Source: Budvicia aquatica DSM 5075 = ATCC 35567 (GTDB lineage: Bacteria > Pseudomonadota > Gammaproteobacteria > Enterobacterales > Enterobacteriaceae). Taken from it: a DNA stretch of 64,000 nt. The translations under genes and the position numbers were made by a program. How positions within the stretch are numbered: the first letter of the stretch is position 1; the number at the start of each line of letters is the position of its first letter. The notes beneath the pieces are model-generated. The model had not been told where the DNA came from. It did no database searches and saw nothing but the letters and a program-made list of their open reading frames with translations. Shown in pieces: positions 1 to 8,596 of the stretch. The stretch is taken from positions 93,573 through 157,572 of the forward strand of contig NZ_ATYS01000011.1 of NCBI RefSeq assembly GCF_000427805.1, given 5' to 3'.

Positions 1-2
1 GA

Positions 3-842
3 ATTACCGACGTTGCAGAGCGCTTCCCGGACCGTGCCCGCAAAGACGGCCGTTATTACGCTATTGATTTCACCCTACCTGAAATCAAGTCCTTACAGTT
101 TACCGAAGGCTTTGATATTAAAGATGGCAAGAAGGTTCAGTCCTATCCTGGCCGGTTCCCGATGGGGAAATCTGATTTCCGTATCCATACTTTTGAAGAA
201 GAGATCGAGTTCGTTCAGGGTCTGAACCACTCTACCGGTAAAAATATCGGTATCTATCCTGAAATTAAAGCGCCATGGTTCCATCGCAGTGAAGGTAAAG
301 ATATTTCCGTTAAGGTTATTGATATCCTTAAGCAATACGGTTACACCAAGAAAGACGACAACGTCTATCTGCAATGTTTTGATTTCAATGAACTAAAACG
401 TATTAAAACAGAACTGATGCCTAAAGCAGGCGTCGATCTGAAGTTAGTACAGTTAATTGCCCGCACCGACTGGGAAGAGACCTTTGAACCCAATGCCGAA
501 GGCAAACTGGTTAACTACAGCTACGATTGGATGTTCGAACCCGGAGCTATGGTTGAAATTGCTAAGTATGCCGACGGTATTGGCCCTCAGTACCCGATGT
601 TGATTGATGTAAATGCCTCTAAGCCGGGCAGCGTTAAACTGACATCAATGACTAAGGATGCTCATGACAACGGTATGGTTGTCCATCCTTATACCTTACG
701 GGCTGACTTATTGCCTAAATATGCGACCAGCATGGACCAACTGCATGAAATTATGTTCAAGCAGGCAAAGGTTGATGGCATTTTCACTGACTTCCCGGAT
801 TTAACCGTGACGTTTTTAGAAAAGCAGGGTATGCATAAATAA
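3..842 (+). CDS. glpQ: Glycerophosphodiester phosphodiesterase, periplasmic (3' part)
   Basis: GlpQ hydrolyses glycerophosphodiesters in the periplasm to glycerol-3-phosphate plus an alcohol. The open frame runs in from the left edge, so the signal peptide and the first catalytic histidine region are missing and about 279 residues remain of a family length near 358. The visible part matches E. coli GlpQ almost continuously: the DGRYYAIDFTL stretch, YPGRFPMGKSDFR, the metal-site region IGIYPEIKAPWF, and the C-terminal VHPYTLR and FTDFPD motifs. It ends in TAA at 840-842. The truncation is due only to the window edge. glpT, its usual partner, would lie further left if present. Identification is very secure. 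Confidence 0.97.
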   Translation: MTDVAERFPDRARKDGRYYAIDFTLPEIKSLQFTEGFDIKDGKKVQSYPGRFPMGKSDFRIHTFEEEIEFVQGLNHSTGKNIGIYPEIKAPWFHRSEGKDISVKVIDILKQYGYTKKDDNVYLQCFDFNELKRIKTELMPKAGVDLKLVQLIARTDWEETFEPNAEGKLVNYSYDWMFEPGAMVEIAKYADGIGPQYPMLIDVNASKPGSVKLTSMTKDAHDNGMVVHPYTLRADLLPKYATSMDQLHEIMFKQAKVDGIFTDFPDLTVTFLEKQGMHK

Positions 843-868
843 TAATAATTTCTGATATACAGAAATAA

Positions 869-900
869 CGGAGCGTAACGACGACGGTTGTTATGCTCCG
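869..900 (+). terminator. Hairpin downstream of glpQ
   Basis: An 11-bp stem (869-879 with 890-900, one G-T pair) lies 26 bases after the glpQ stop. No T-run follows, so it could be a weak terminator or an mRNA 3'-end stabiliser rather than a classical intrinsic terminator. Confidence 0.45.
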
Positions 901-1005
901 GATAATCATCAAGCTATCTTATTTAAACCATTATATTTAAAGGCAATATCTATTGTTGTATCAGGCAGTATTTGTTGCTGTATAGATAAGGACGGAAACC
1001 AGTAT

Positions 1006-1923
1006 ATGAAAACTAAACCACTCAGCCTTATTATTGCGCTCGCTTTCTGTTCGTTCTCTGCTGTTGCTTCGGCTAATCAATGTGACTCTCCTTATAACCA
1101 GACTGCCCCTAAATATAGCTACCAGCTCAAGAAGACATTTGAAGTCGACGGGCGCCAAGGGATTACCACTGACGGCAATTTTTATTATGTCTCCGGCAGT
1201 GCAACACTTTCAAAATATGATCTACAGGGTAATTTGCTGGTGAGCAATAAAACCCCGTTTGAAGGCTATAAGATTCCGGCCAATCACATCGGTGATATCG
1301 ACGTTTATAACAATGAAATTTACGTTTCTTCTGAATGGTTTATGGACGGCGTAGGTAAAGATATTCAAATTGCCGTACATGATGCAGAGACTTTAAAGCT
1401 TAAGCGTACCTTCCCATTTAATCCAGACTCTGGTCAGCAAGAAGTCTCTGCGATTACCGTCGATAAAGTCAATAACAGTATCTGGATGGCATCATGGGTC
1501 GGGGAAGAAAGCGGCCGTTATCTGTATGAGTACGACTTAGAGACCGGTAAATATAAGAGAAAGGTTCACCTGCAGCCCGTGCCACAATGGATTCAGGGAA
1601 TCGTCGCCTATCAGGGTGATATTTATCTCACTGCCGATGATGGTACGGCGGATGATAAAGAAGCCGATAATCTTTATCGGGTAAAAATTGATAACAACAA
1701 AACGAATGCTCCGGTAGTACTGGAAAGATCCTTTGATGACTTTAAAGACTACGGTGAAATTGAAGGCGTAGCCGTTAATCCAAAAACTCATGAGCTGTTG
1801 GTTCATTCTAACCGTGGTAAACAAATCGTCTTAGGCATGCCTAAGGGCTTCTACCCGGGCTATGACCGTGAAATCAGTGAAGTCTATGTTTACGGCATGG
1901 AACCGGTGTGTAAAAAGAAATAA
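1006..1923 (+). CDS. Secreted beta-propeller-like protein of unknown function
   Basis: The 305-residue protein begins with a typical signal peptide (positive start, hydrophobic core, probable cut after AVASA near residue 23), so it should be periplasmic or secreted. The mature part has repeated blocks of the kind GITTDGNFYYVSG, DIDVYNNEIYVSS, AITVDKVNNSIWMAS, GIVAYQGDIYLTA and GVAVNPKTHELLVHS, spaced about 45-60 residues apart. This pattern suits a beta-propeller such as the NHL or SdiA-regulated YjiK type. Two cysteines, near the mature N-terminus and near the C-terminus, could close the propeller with a disulfide. A purine-rich ribosome site (AAGGACGG) precedes the ATG. I do not recognise a specific gene, and no enzyme motif is visible. 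It stands alone between glpQ and transposase debris. Confidence 0.7.
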   Translation: MKTKPLSLIIALAFCSFSAVASANQCDSPYNQTAPKYSYQLKKTFEVDGRQGITTDGNFYYVSGSATLSKYDLQGNLLVSNKTPFEGYKIPANHIGDIDVYNNEIYVSSEWFMDGVGKDIQIAVHDAETLKLKRTFPFNPDSGQQEVSAITVDKVNNSIWMASWVGEESGRYLYEYDLETGKYKRKVHLQPVPQWIQGIVAYQGDIYLTADDGTADDKEADNLYRVKIDNNKTNAPVVLERSFDDFKDYGEIEGVAVNPKTHELLVHSNRGKQIVLGMPKGFYPGYDREISEVYVYGMEPVCKKK

Positions 1924-1961
1924 ATAGTAATATTTAAGCACTTTGACTCATAAAGTATCGT

Positions 1962-2100
1962 TTAAAATTTTTTAGTAAGTTTAAAGTAGCGCTTCTTCGG
2001 TATTTCACCATTGTGAGCGCTATGAATACGTTGCCAGTTATAACCGTATTACCATTCCCCAGTAACTCCTTCAAGTCGTTGCCTGAGAGATAACCCCAGC
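1962..2100 (-). pseudogene. Remnant of an IS481/IS3-like transposase C-terminus
   Basis: Read on the minus strand, this stretch encodes LRQRLEGVTGEW, then an in-frame TAA at 2049-2051, then YGYNWQRIHSAHNGEIPKK and a final stop. The YNWQRxHSAxNGxxP pattern is the hallmark end of the DDE integrase core in IS481-family and related transposases. The in-frame stop and the loss of everything upstream show decay. No intact IS ends or target duplication are visible nearby. The rest of 1924-2400 is AT-rich and shows no gene. Confidence 0.55.
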
Positions 2101-2400
2101 TTTATCTGTCTTAATAATGCGGATAAAATTTATATCAATCTGATATTAAAACATTTTATCGACATTCCCACCTCCTACTTCAGCCTTTTTGAATAAGATT
2201 AAAAAGTAGCTCTAAGCTTATTCACAAAAATGACGTTAAAAAAACCGCATTTTTCGATCGTTTTATCCTGTTTTTGTATTTTTAACCAACACATTAGCAA
2301 CCATTCAACAGAGCAGGGTGATGAAAATTACCTCACTCACTGCGGTATATTCCCTCAATAGCACTCTATATTTAGCAAAGAAAGTATTAAAAACGATAAT

Positions 2401-2413
2401 AATCAATCAATTA
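2401..2413 (+). promoter_or_regulatory. Candidate IHF binding site upstream of the uxaA-like operon
   Basis: AATCAATCAATTA matches the IHF consensus WATCARNNNNTTR at every specified base. It lies just upstream of the candidate sigma-54 promoter, where IHF bending usually helps enhancer-bound activators reach the polymerase. The consensus is short and AT-rich sequence produces chance matches, so this is only suggestive. Confidence 0.35.
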
Positions 2414-2418
2414 AAAGA

Positions 2419-2434
2419 TGGCATGGTTATTGAT
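2419..2434 (+). promoter_or_regulatory. Candidate sigma-54 (-24/-12) promoter
   Basis: TGGCATGGTTATTGAT has the -24 GG at 2420-2421 and, exactly ten bases on, GA at 2432-2433 in place of the usual GC. The consensus is TGGCAC-N5-TTGCW. It lies 45 bases before the first ATG of an operon whose last gene encodes a sigma-54 activator, which strengthens the call. The -12 mismatch lowers it. Confidence 0.55.
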
Positions 2435-2478
2435 AGAACCAAAGAGAACGATTAATAAAATTAAGGGTGAATCAATCC

Positions 2479-2769
2479 ATGAAGAAAAACGCTGTTGTAA
2501 TCAATCCTAAAGACTGTGTAGCTACAGCCATTCTGCCGCTTGCCGCCGGAGAAAAGGCCATGATGTTCATTAACAACGAGGCTAAAGAAGTCACGTTACT
2601 TAACTCAATTCCCGCTGGGCATAAGTTTGCCATCCGCGCTATGGCGCTACGCGACGAGGTATACAAGTACGGCGAATCTATCGGTAGGGCAACGCAAGCT
2701 ATCGAACCGGGTGAGCATGTTCATGTTCATAACGTTGAGAGCGAGCGTGGGCGCGGCGATCGAAATTAA
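2479..2769 (+). CDS. UxaA-family lyase, small SAF-domain subunit
   Basis: This 96-residue protein matches the SAF-like N-terminal domain of altronate/galactarate dehydratases, which occurs as a separate small subunit in two-part UxaA-family enzymes such as (2R)-sulfolactate sulfo-lyase (SuyA type). The ending GEHVHVHNVES is the typical conserved histidine-rich strand of the family. I chose the ATG at 2479, with AAGGG about 11 bases upstream; an in-frame GTG at 2467 would add four residues. The large subunit follows 39 bases later, then a permease and a regulator. Family assignment is firm, but substrate is not: it could be a hydroxy acid, a sugar acid or a sulfonated hydroxy acid. Confidence 0.85.
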   Translation: MKKNAVVINPKDCVATAILPLAAGEKAMMFINNEAKEVTLLNSIPAGHKFAIRAMALRDEVYKYGESIGRATQAIEPGEHVHVHNVESERGRGDRN

Positions 2770-2808
2770 TCACTGTCAATAACAATAAAAAATCACTAAG
2801 GAATATTT

Positions 2809-3975
2809 ATGAGCAACGATACTTTTCCCGGTTACCGCCGACCAGACGGCAGCGTAGGCATTCGCAACTATGTTCTGATTCTCCCCACCAGCGTCTGCTC
2901 TAACAAAGTGGCACAGGACATTTCTCGCCAGGTAAAAGGCTCCACCTGGGTCAACAATACTTTCGGCTGTTGTCAGGTCGCCAGTGACGCCCGTCTAACG
3001 GAAAAAACGCTAATTAATGTAGCCAAGAACCCTAATGTCGGCGCCATCGTGATCGTCGGCCTAGGCTGTGAAGGCGCAGAGCCTACCCGTATTGCAGACG
3101 AAATTAAGAAGATTGGTAAACCCTCTTGTTGTATCACTATTCAACAAGAGGGCGGCACGCTACAGTGCCAAGCCAAAGGTACCTCACTGGCGCGTGAATA
3201 TGCCCAGCAACTTTCGCAGCAAAAAACAGAAGTGACGCCTATCAGCGAGCTGATTTTAGCAATGGAATGTGGCGGTTCTGATACGACTTCTGGCTTGGCT
3301 TCTAACCCGGCCTGCGGCGTGGCCTCCGATACGTTAATTGCCAACGGCGGCAGTTCTATTTTATCCGAAACCACCGAGTTTATCGGGGCCGAACACATAA
3401 TGGCTAAGCGCGCCATTACACCGGAAGTCGGTCAGCAACTTATCGACCTCGTGGTTTCCTGCGAGGCCAGAGCCAAAGCGCTAGGAGAAGATATTCGCGG
3501 CGGTCAGCCGACGCCTGGCAACATTCAAGGCGGCCTGACGACGATTGAAGAGAAGTCTCTAGGTTGCATTCACAAAGCTGGTCATGCACCACTGCAAGGT
3601 GTTCTGCAATATGCAGATGCGCCAACCGGCCCCGGATTGTGGATTATGGACACCCCAGGACAGGACATTGAATCAATGTCTGGCATGGTTGCCGGCGGCG
3701 CACAGGTAGTTATCTTTACTACCGGGCGCGGTACGCCAAGTGGAAACCCGATAGCACCGGTCATCAAAATCACCGGTAATAAAGCAACGTTTGATAAGAT
3801 GAAGGACAATATCGACATCGACGCGTCGGCCATCATGACCGGCGAGGCCTCTATTTCTCAAGTAGGTGAAGAAATATATCGAGAAATTGTGCGCGTCGCT
3901 AATGGAAAAACTACCAAGTCAGAAGATCTGGGGCACGTCGAATTCTCTATTTATAAAATCGCCCCGACTTTCTAA
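2809..3975 (+). CDS. UxaA-family lyase, large catalytic subunit
   Basis: The 388-residue protein is the large domain of the UxaA (altronate/galactarate dehydratase) family, here split from its SAF domain. It shows the family signatures: [13 protein letters not shown] at the start, the double cysteine [14 protein letters not shown] near residue 85, [12 protein letters not shown], a central [16 protein letters not shown] and, near the end, [15 protein letters not shown]. Family members are iron-dependent lyases that remove water, or sulfite in SuyB, from alpha-hydroxy acids; length and split architecture resemble SuyAB. The neighbours (KdgT-type permease, PrpR-type sigma-54 activator) indicate inducible catabolism of a small acid. 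The exact substrate cannot be read from the sequence. Confidence 0.88.
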   Translation: MSNDTFPGYRRPDGSVGIRNYVLILPTSVCSNKVAQDISRQVKGSTWVNNTFGCCQVASDARLTEKTLINVAKNPNVGAIVIVGLGCEGAEPTRIADEIKKIGKPSCCITIQQEGGTLQCQAKGTSLAREYAQQLSQQKTEVTPISELILAMECGGSDTTSGLASNPACGVASDTLIANGGSSILSETTEFIGAEHIMAKRAITPEVGQQLIDLVVSCEARAKALGEDIRGGQPTPGNIQGGLTTIEEKSLGCIHKAGHAPLQGVLQYADAPTGPGLWIMDTPGQDIESMSGMVAGGAQVVIFTTGRGTPSGNPIAPVIKITGNKATFDKMKDNIDIDASAIMTGEASISQVGEEIYREIVRVANGKTTKSEDLGHVEFSIYKIAPTF

Positions 3976-3987
3976 TCCCTATCTTTT

Positions 3988-4011
3988 CGGATGGCGTCCT
4001 TTCGCCATCCG
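3988..4011 (+). terminator. Intercistronic hairpin with T-run
   Basis: A perfect 9-bp stem (3988-3996 with 4003-4011) and 6-base loop is followed by CTTTTTCT. It lies between the lyase large subunit and the permease, where it could act as a partial terminator lowering permease expression, or protect the upstream mRNA. Confidence 0.6.
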
Positions 4012-4030
4012 CTTTTTCTGGAAGCTAACA

Positions 4031-4981
4031 ATGAAAATTAAACAAGCTTTAGAACGATTTCCCGGCGGGATGATGGTGATACCCCTCATTATTGGTGCTC
4101 TATTTAAAACTTTCGCTCCCGGCGCGCTGGAAATCGGCGGATTTGTGACGTCGATATCTCACGGCGCCATGGCTATACTCGGCGTATTTCTGGTTTGTAT
4201 GGGGGCAGACGTCCAGTTCAAAGCTGCTCCAAGAGCCTTAAAAAAGGGCGTGGCAATCACCACGGCTAAATTCGCTGGAGGCGTCCTCGTGGGGTTGCTA
4301 GTCGGTAAGTTCTGTGGCGTTGACGGGCTGTTCGGCTTATCCGCTCTAGCGATTATTGCCGGTATGACCAACTCTAATAGCGGCCTATACGCCGCTCTGG
4401 TCGGCGAATACGGTGATGAAACTGACGGCGGAGCCATCGCAGTCATATCCATTAACGATGGACCGTTTTTAACCATGTTAGCGCTGGGCAGTGCTGGTTT
4501 GGTAACCATTCCCTTTATGGACCTATTAGCAGTCATCATTCCTGTTTTCATTGGCATGATACTGGGTAATCTGGATGAAGAATTGCGCTCATTTCTGAAA
4601 ACGGGCGGCGCAATGCTTATCCCTTTCTTCGCTTTTGGGTTGGGTTACGGCATCGACTTCGCCCGCCTGTTAACGGCGGGTTTTTCCGGCATCTTACTAG
4701 GACTGATAACTGTTTTTATCGGCGGTTCACTCAACATAATGGCGGATAAAATGTCGGGAGGTTCTGGTGTAGCAGGTGCTGCTGTCTCTTCAACGGCGGG
4801 CAATGCGGTCGCTACACCGGCAGCTATCGCGCTTATAGATCCAAACCTAACGGACGTCGCCGCCAGTGCAGCGGCACAGGTTGCAGCTTCAACAATTATC
4901 ACTGCGTTGCTTGTACCTTTCCTAACAGTATGGATAGCCAAACGTAACGACCATCGATCGAAGGCCCCTGCTACCGGTTGA
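4031..4981 (+). CDS. 2-keto-3-deoxygluconate permease family transporter
   Basis: This 316-residue inner-membrane protein belongs to the KdgT family of proton-coupled carriers for 2-keto-3-deoxygluconate and related acids. Recognisable features are the start [22 protein letters not shown], the conserved [13 protein letters not shown] segment near residue 115, [12 protein letters not shown], and a small-residue-rich [21 protein letters not shown] region near 240-260. About ten hydrophobic segments are visible. I chose the ATG at 4031, which matches the family start; the frame is open back to 3866 inside the previous gene, but that extension does not resemble KdgT. It presumably imports the substrate of the adjacent UxaA-type lyase, which need not be 2-keto-3-deoxygluconate. 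Confidence 0.88.
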   Translation: MKIKQALERFPGGMMVIPLIIGALFKTFAPGALEIGGFVTSISHGAMAILGVFLVCMGADVQFKAAPRALKKGVAITTAKFAGGVLVGLLVGKFCGVDGLFGLSALAIIAGMTNSNSGLYAALVGEYGDETDGGAIAVISINDGPFLTMLALGSAGLVTIPFMDLLAVIIPVFIGMILGNLDEELRSFLKTGGAMLIPFFAFGLGYGIDFARLLTAGFSGILLGLITVFIGGSLNIMADKMSGGSGVAGAAVSSTAGNAVATPAAIALIDPNLTDVAASAAAQVAASTIITALLVPFLTVWIAKRNDHRSKAPATG

Positions 4982-4989
4982 TTGGTATT

Positions 4990-5020
4990 TTCGGCGCTCT
5001 AACTCAACCAGAGCGCCGAA
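4990..5020. terminator. Strong hairpin after the permease gene
   Basis: An 11-bp perfect stem (4990-5000 with 5010-5020) and 9-base loop starts nine bases after the permease stop codon. No clear T-run follows on either strand, so it may end transcription weakly or separate regulator from operon mRNA. Confidence 0.5.
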
Positions 5021-5125
5021 TTGATCCATCCAACTTCACGATTACTCATTAATGACCAACTTTTCCTTTACGCCAAGGGTAAGATATCGCATAACGACTC
5101 TTCTGAATTTGTAGGTCTACTGGTT

Positions 5126-7105
5126 ATGAACACAATTACGCCCGAGACTACGTTAACTCCCCTATGCCTCGTTGCCCCCTACCCAGCGTTGATAGAAGAG
5201 ACTAAAAGTCTTCTGCATCAGTTCACCACACCGTTAACGTTGCACTTAACTGACTTAAACCGCGTTATAGAAGAGCTACCGACACTTGAGACCCGTGGCT
5301 ATCGCGTTCTCATCAGTCGGGGCGGCTGCGCTGACCTTTTACGCCAACACAGTAGCCTACCCGTCGTAGAGATCAAAACATCGGGCTACGATGTTCTCAA
5401 TGCACTGGCTCCGTTTATCGGACAGAGTGTCCACATCGGCATCGTCGGCTTTCGCAGCGTGGTAGATGGTTGCTGTCGTGCGGCAAAACAGTTGGGCATC
5501 GAACACCAATCTTTTTTATTGACGAGTAACGATGCAAAAGAGATCGCAACCATGCAACAAAAGCTCGCGGCCCAGAAGCTAGATTGGATCATCGGGGATA
5601 CCGTGTTTCAGGACTACTTCGCCCCGCTAGCTACCCAGTTTCGACTTCTGAACTCCGGCATTGACTCCGTGAGACAGGCTCTGGAAGAGGCACAAACGCT
5701 CTATCAAGCCCTCAGCCGTCAGGCACTGGAGCGCGACCACCTGCAACTGATTTTGGACAAATTCGACAAAGGCGTCATCTCCGTCGATGAGCGAGGCAAA
5801 GTGCTGCACGTTAATCACTGTGCCCACACATTGTTCAGTTTAAAAACAGCGGAAGAAGGCGATATAAGGTCATTCACTCCGCTCATGCTGTCTCAATTAA
5901 GTCCAGATATACAACCTGATTGGGATACGTTACGGCAGGGTAAATCGGTGTTGGCACAAATTATAGACAGTGCGCAGGGGGTATTAGTATTAAATCAGTA
6001 CCCGGTGATCGCCGATGGCAGACTTATTCGCGCCGTTCTAACAGTACAAACCGTCTCTAGCCTGCGGGACACAGAGTATCAGGTTCGACGCCAAGAGCTG
6101 GCACAACGCGGCTTAAACGCTCGCTATTGCTTTAATGACATTATCACCGAAAACGCCGAAATGAAGCGACGATTGGACATCATGCGTACCTACGCGCTGA
6201 CTGATGCCACGATCCTTATAGGCGGAGAAAGCGGCACCGGTAAAGAACTGCTGGCACAAAGCCTACACAACGCCAGCCGTCGGGCAAACGGCCCCTTCGT
6301 TGCCATCAACTGCGGTGCCGTTGCGCCACAAATTTTGGAAAGCGAACTGTTTGGCTATGTGGCGGGTGCGTTTACTGGCGCGTCGCCAAAGGGAAAATCC
6401 GGGCTATTCGAACTGGCTCATCAGGGAACGCTGTTTCTTGACGAAATCGGTGAACTGGACAAGCCTCTGCAGTCGCGTTTGCTTAGAGTTTTGCAGGAAC
6501 GGCAGATTATGCGACTGGGTTCCGATAGAGTTATCCCGATCGATATTCGCATTATCGCAGCCACCAACAAAAAATTACCGCAATTGATAGAACAGGGCAC
6601 GTTCAGAGAGGATCTATACTATCGGCTCAACGTGCTTAAAGCGACAACGCTGCCTTTGCGTGAGCGACCCGAAGACGTCCGAGTTATCGGTACCTATCTG
6701 CTAAATGAATACTGCCAGCGCTATCAGTTACCCGAAATGACACTAACTCCGGAACTATGGAAACGGTTACAAAACTACTCATGGCCGGGCAACGTACGTC
6801 AGTTGAGCAATATTATCGAACGACTGGTGCTATCCATCCATTCCCGCCCGGCAACGCTGGCAGAGGCCCAACTACTGATGGACGATTTAGAACCCACCGC
6901 CACATCAATATCATCGTCCTCCTGTTCGCGCTGTCGAATGCTGAAAGGCGATTTTAAAACCATCCGGCTGAGAATGCTGCACCAGTTGCTTCTCACCGAG
7001 CGAAATAATAAAAGTCAGTTAGCTAAGCGGCTTAACGTAGACAGAACGTCACTAAACCGGTGGCTGAAGGAGGATGTAAGCGAAGATTCGTCAACCTATG
7101 AGTAG
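5126..7105 (+). CDS. PrpR-type sigma-54-dependent transcriptional activator
   Basis: A three-part enhancer-binding protein of 659 residues. The N-terminal ~200 residues fit the PrpR_N sensory fold (LISRGGCADLLR, PVVEIKTSGYDVL), which binds small acids such as methylcitrate in PrpR. A PAS-like segment follows (about 215-310). The AAA+ domain has Walker A GGESGTGKE near 366, the sigma-54 contact loop GAFTGA at 414-419 and Walker B FLDEI near 437-441. A Fis-type helix-turn-helix (SQLAKRLNVDRTSLNRWL) closes the protein. I chose the ATG at 5126; the frame is open from 5021 but those 35 residues do not resemble the family. It should activate the upstream lyase-permease genes from the candidate -24/-12 promoter. 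A similar four-gene arrangement exists, from memory, in Salmonella. Confidence 0.9.
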   Translation: MNTITPETTLTPLCLVAPYPALIEETKSLLHQFTTPLTLHLTDLNRVIEELPTLETRGYRVLISRGGCADLLRQHSSLPVVEIKTSGYDVLNALAPFIGQSVHIGIVGFRSVVDGCCRAAKQLGIEHQSFLLTSNDAKEIATMQQKLAAQKLDWIIGDTVFQDYFAPLATQFRLLNSGIDSVRQALEEAQTLYQALSRQALERDHLQLILDKFDKGVISVDERGKVLHVNHCAHTLFSLKTAEEGDIRSFTPLMLSQLSPDIQPDWDTLRQGKSVLAQIIDSAQGVLVLNQYPVIADGRLIRAVLTVQTVSSLRDTEYQVRRQELAQRGLNARYCFNDIITENAEMKRRLDIMRTYALTDATILIGGESGTGKELLAQSLHNASRRANGPFVAINCGAVAPQILESELFGYVAGAFTGASPKGKSGLFELAHQGTLFLDEIGELDKPLQSRLLRVLQERQIMRLGSDRVIPIDIRIIAATNKKLPQLIEQGTFREDLYYRLNVLKATTLPLRERPEDVRVIGTYLLNEYCQRYQLPEMTLTPELWKRLQNYSWPGNVRQLSNIIERLVLSIHSRPATLAEAQLLMDDLEPTATSISSSSCSRCRMLKGDFKTIRLRMLHQLLLTERNNKSQLAKRLNVDRTSLNRWLKEDVSEDSSTYE

Positions 7106-7287
7106 AGACGTTTTTATTCAATGGACGATATCATTGAGAATCTATAGGGAGCGCGGACTGAAATATTTCAAACAAAAAATCAGGAAAAGATCCCGTTTAC
7201 GTGCAGCAAGTAGCCTGACAAATATCTATAAAACCGGTAGTAACCAGTTCGGAGCTAAGCCAGTAAAATTAATTTAGTTAAGACAGT

Positions 7288-7716
7288 TCAACTCTCATCG
7301 TCTACATCAAAATAGACTCTGGCCATCAAAGCGCCCTGAGAACCAAACTCTTCAAGCACGCCCCCTAAATCAACCCAGAGTCTCTGAGACCTTAACCGAT
7401 CGTTATTCAGGTTAACGCCGGCTAAAGTAAATACTCCCTGTAACTCATGGAGCTGACCATCAGGCGAACCAATCTTTATGGCGCACTCAAAAGCTACCGC
7501 AGCCCGAACTAACACCATTTTATCTGGGTTATCAGCCTCAGGCAGGCCGCCGGTCAGCCAATCCGGCTCAGAAGTCACCACAAACTCAACAATCTTAGAA
7601 CCGCTAACCTGCTGGCTAAAAACATTCTCGGCCATAGTTACAATCGTGGAATAAGGATCGTCATTCAGCCATTCAAGCATATGTTTTGTTTGTTCAAGCC
7701 GGCTAAAATTATGCAT
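7288..7716 (-). CDS. Hypothetical protein downstream of yigL
   Basis: A 142-residue, acidic, cysteine-poor soluble protein with no signal peptide or membrane segment. I do not recognise a family. It begins 21 bases after the yigL stop on the same strand, so it is probably co-transcribed with yigL. Codon use looks like that of its neighbours and the frame is fully open, which supports a real gene. Nothing in the sequence indicates its function. Confidence 0.6.
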   Translation of the reverse strand: MHNFSRLEQTKHMLEWLNDDPYSTIVTMAENVFSQQVSGSKIVEFVVTSEPDWLTGGLPEADNPDKMVLVRAAVAFECAIKIGSPDGQLHELQGVFTLAGVNLNNDRLRSQRLWVDLGGVLEEFGSQGALMARVYFDVDDES

Positions 7717-7737
7717 ATCATCAATACTCGCCGTGAG

Positions 7738-8535
7738 TTAAAGGTACATCTTACGTAAATAGTGCATTACCGCATCATCAACATTGGTACCAATCACTTC
7801 CAGGTTAGGCAGTCGATCTTTAAGGCGCTGATGGGCATTTTGCATAATGCAACCCTTGCCAGACATCTCCAGCATTTCAACGTCGTTCATGCCGTCGCCA
7901 AAGGTAATGCAGTCTTTCAATCCGTAGCCCAAGATACCGGCAACGTCTTCTAATGCATGTCCTTTAGATACTCCGCCGCCCATCACTTCAAGACAGTAAG
8001 AGAGTGAGAAACTCACATTGACCCTATCGCCCCAACGGGCATTAATCACTTCTTCGAGCGCGACTAATTCGTCGTGGTCGCGACAGGTAAAGAAGACTTT
8101 GCAAATTCCATCGGTCGCCAGCGTATCCGGATTAAAGACCTGATAGCTAAAGTCAGACTCTTGATGGAAATTCTTTAAATCTTCACTTTCGCGATTAGTG
8201 AACCACTCATCATTACGATAAACATGGGTTTCAATTTTCGGATTTTTATCCACAATATGATAAAGATCATAAGCAATATCCGGGGCCAGATTATGGCTAA
8301 ATATCAGCTCGCCCTTGGCATTGTGTACTCGAGCACCATTCGAAGTAATCATAAAGGTGTCAATGCCCAGACCATCACGGATCTGTCCAACATCAACATG
8401 ATGACGGCCAGTAGCAAAAATAAAGTTAACGCCACTTTTAGATATCAGCTTTAACGTGTCTTTAGCAAACGGGGAAAGGGTATGATCTGCCTGCAACAGA
8501 GTGCCATCCAAATCGGATGCAACGATATGATACAT
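7738..8535 (-). CDS. yigL: HAD-superfamily sugar/pyridoxal phosphatase YigL
   Basis: A 265-residue Cof-type HAD phosphatase, almost collinear with E. coli YigL, which dephosphorylates pyridoxal phosphate and sugar phosphates in the cytoplasm. HAD motif I is SDLDGTLL near residue 7-14 (nucleophile Asp9), motif II is ATGRHHVDVGQIRD with SNGAR following, the lysine is in GGGVSKGHAL near 200, and motif IV is FGDGMNDVEML. The C-terminus ALMHYLRKMYL-like end matches YigL. The upstream neighbour pldB keeps the same order as in E. coli. Confidence 0.95.
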   Translation of the reverse strand: MYHIVASDLDGTLLQADHTLSPFAKDTLKLISKSGVNFIFATGRHHVDVGQIRDGLGIDTFMITSNGARVHNAKGELIFSHNLAPDIAYDLYHIVDKNPKIETHVYRNDEWFTNRESEDLKNFHQESDFSYQVFNPDTLATDGICKVFFTCRDHDELVALEEVINARWGDRVNVSFSLSYCLEVMGGGVSKGHALEDVAGILGYGLKDCITFGDGMNDVEMLEMSGKGCIMQNAHQRLKDRLPNLEVIGTNVDDAVMHYLRKMYL

Positions 8536-8596
8536 ATAAAAATTACCAACCTTTATTTAAACGTAAACAAAAAATACTAACGCACTGAAATAGTGA

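Noticed and set aside
3866..4030. N-terminal extension of the KdgT-type permease
   Set aside because: It lies inside the lyase gene, crosses the hairpin and does not resemble KdgT; the ATG at 4031 fits the family start.
5021..5125. 35-residue N-terminal extension of the sigma-54 activator from a TTG
   Set aside because: No ribosome site and not part of the PrpR_N domain; the ATG at 5126 gives the usual start.
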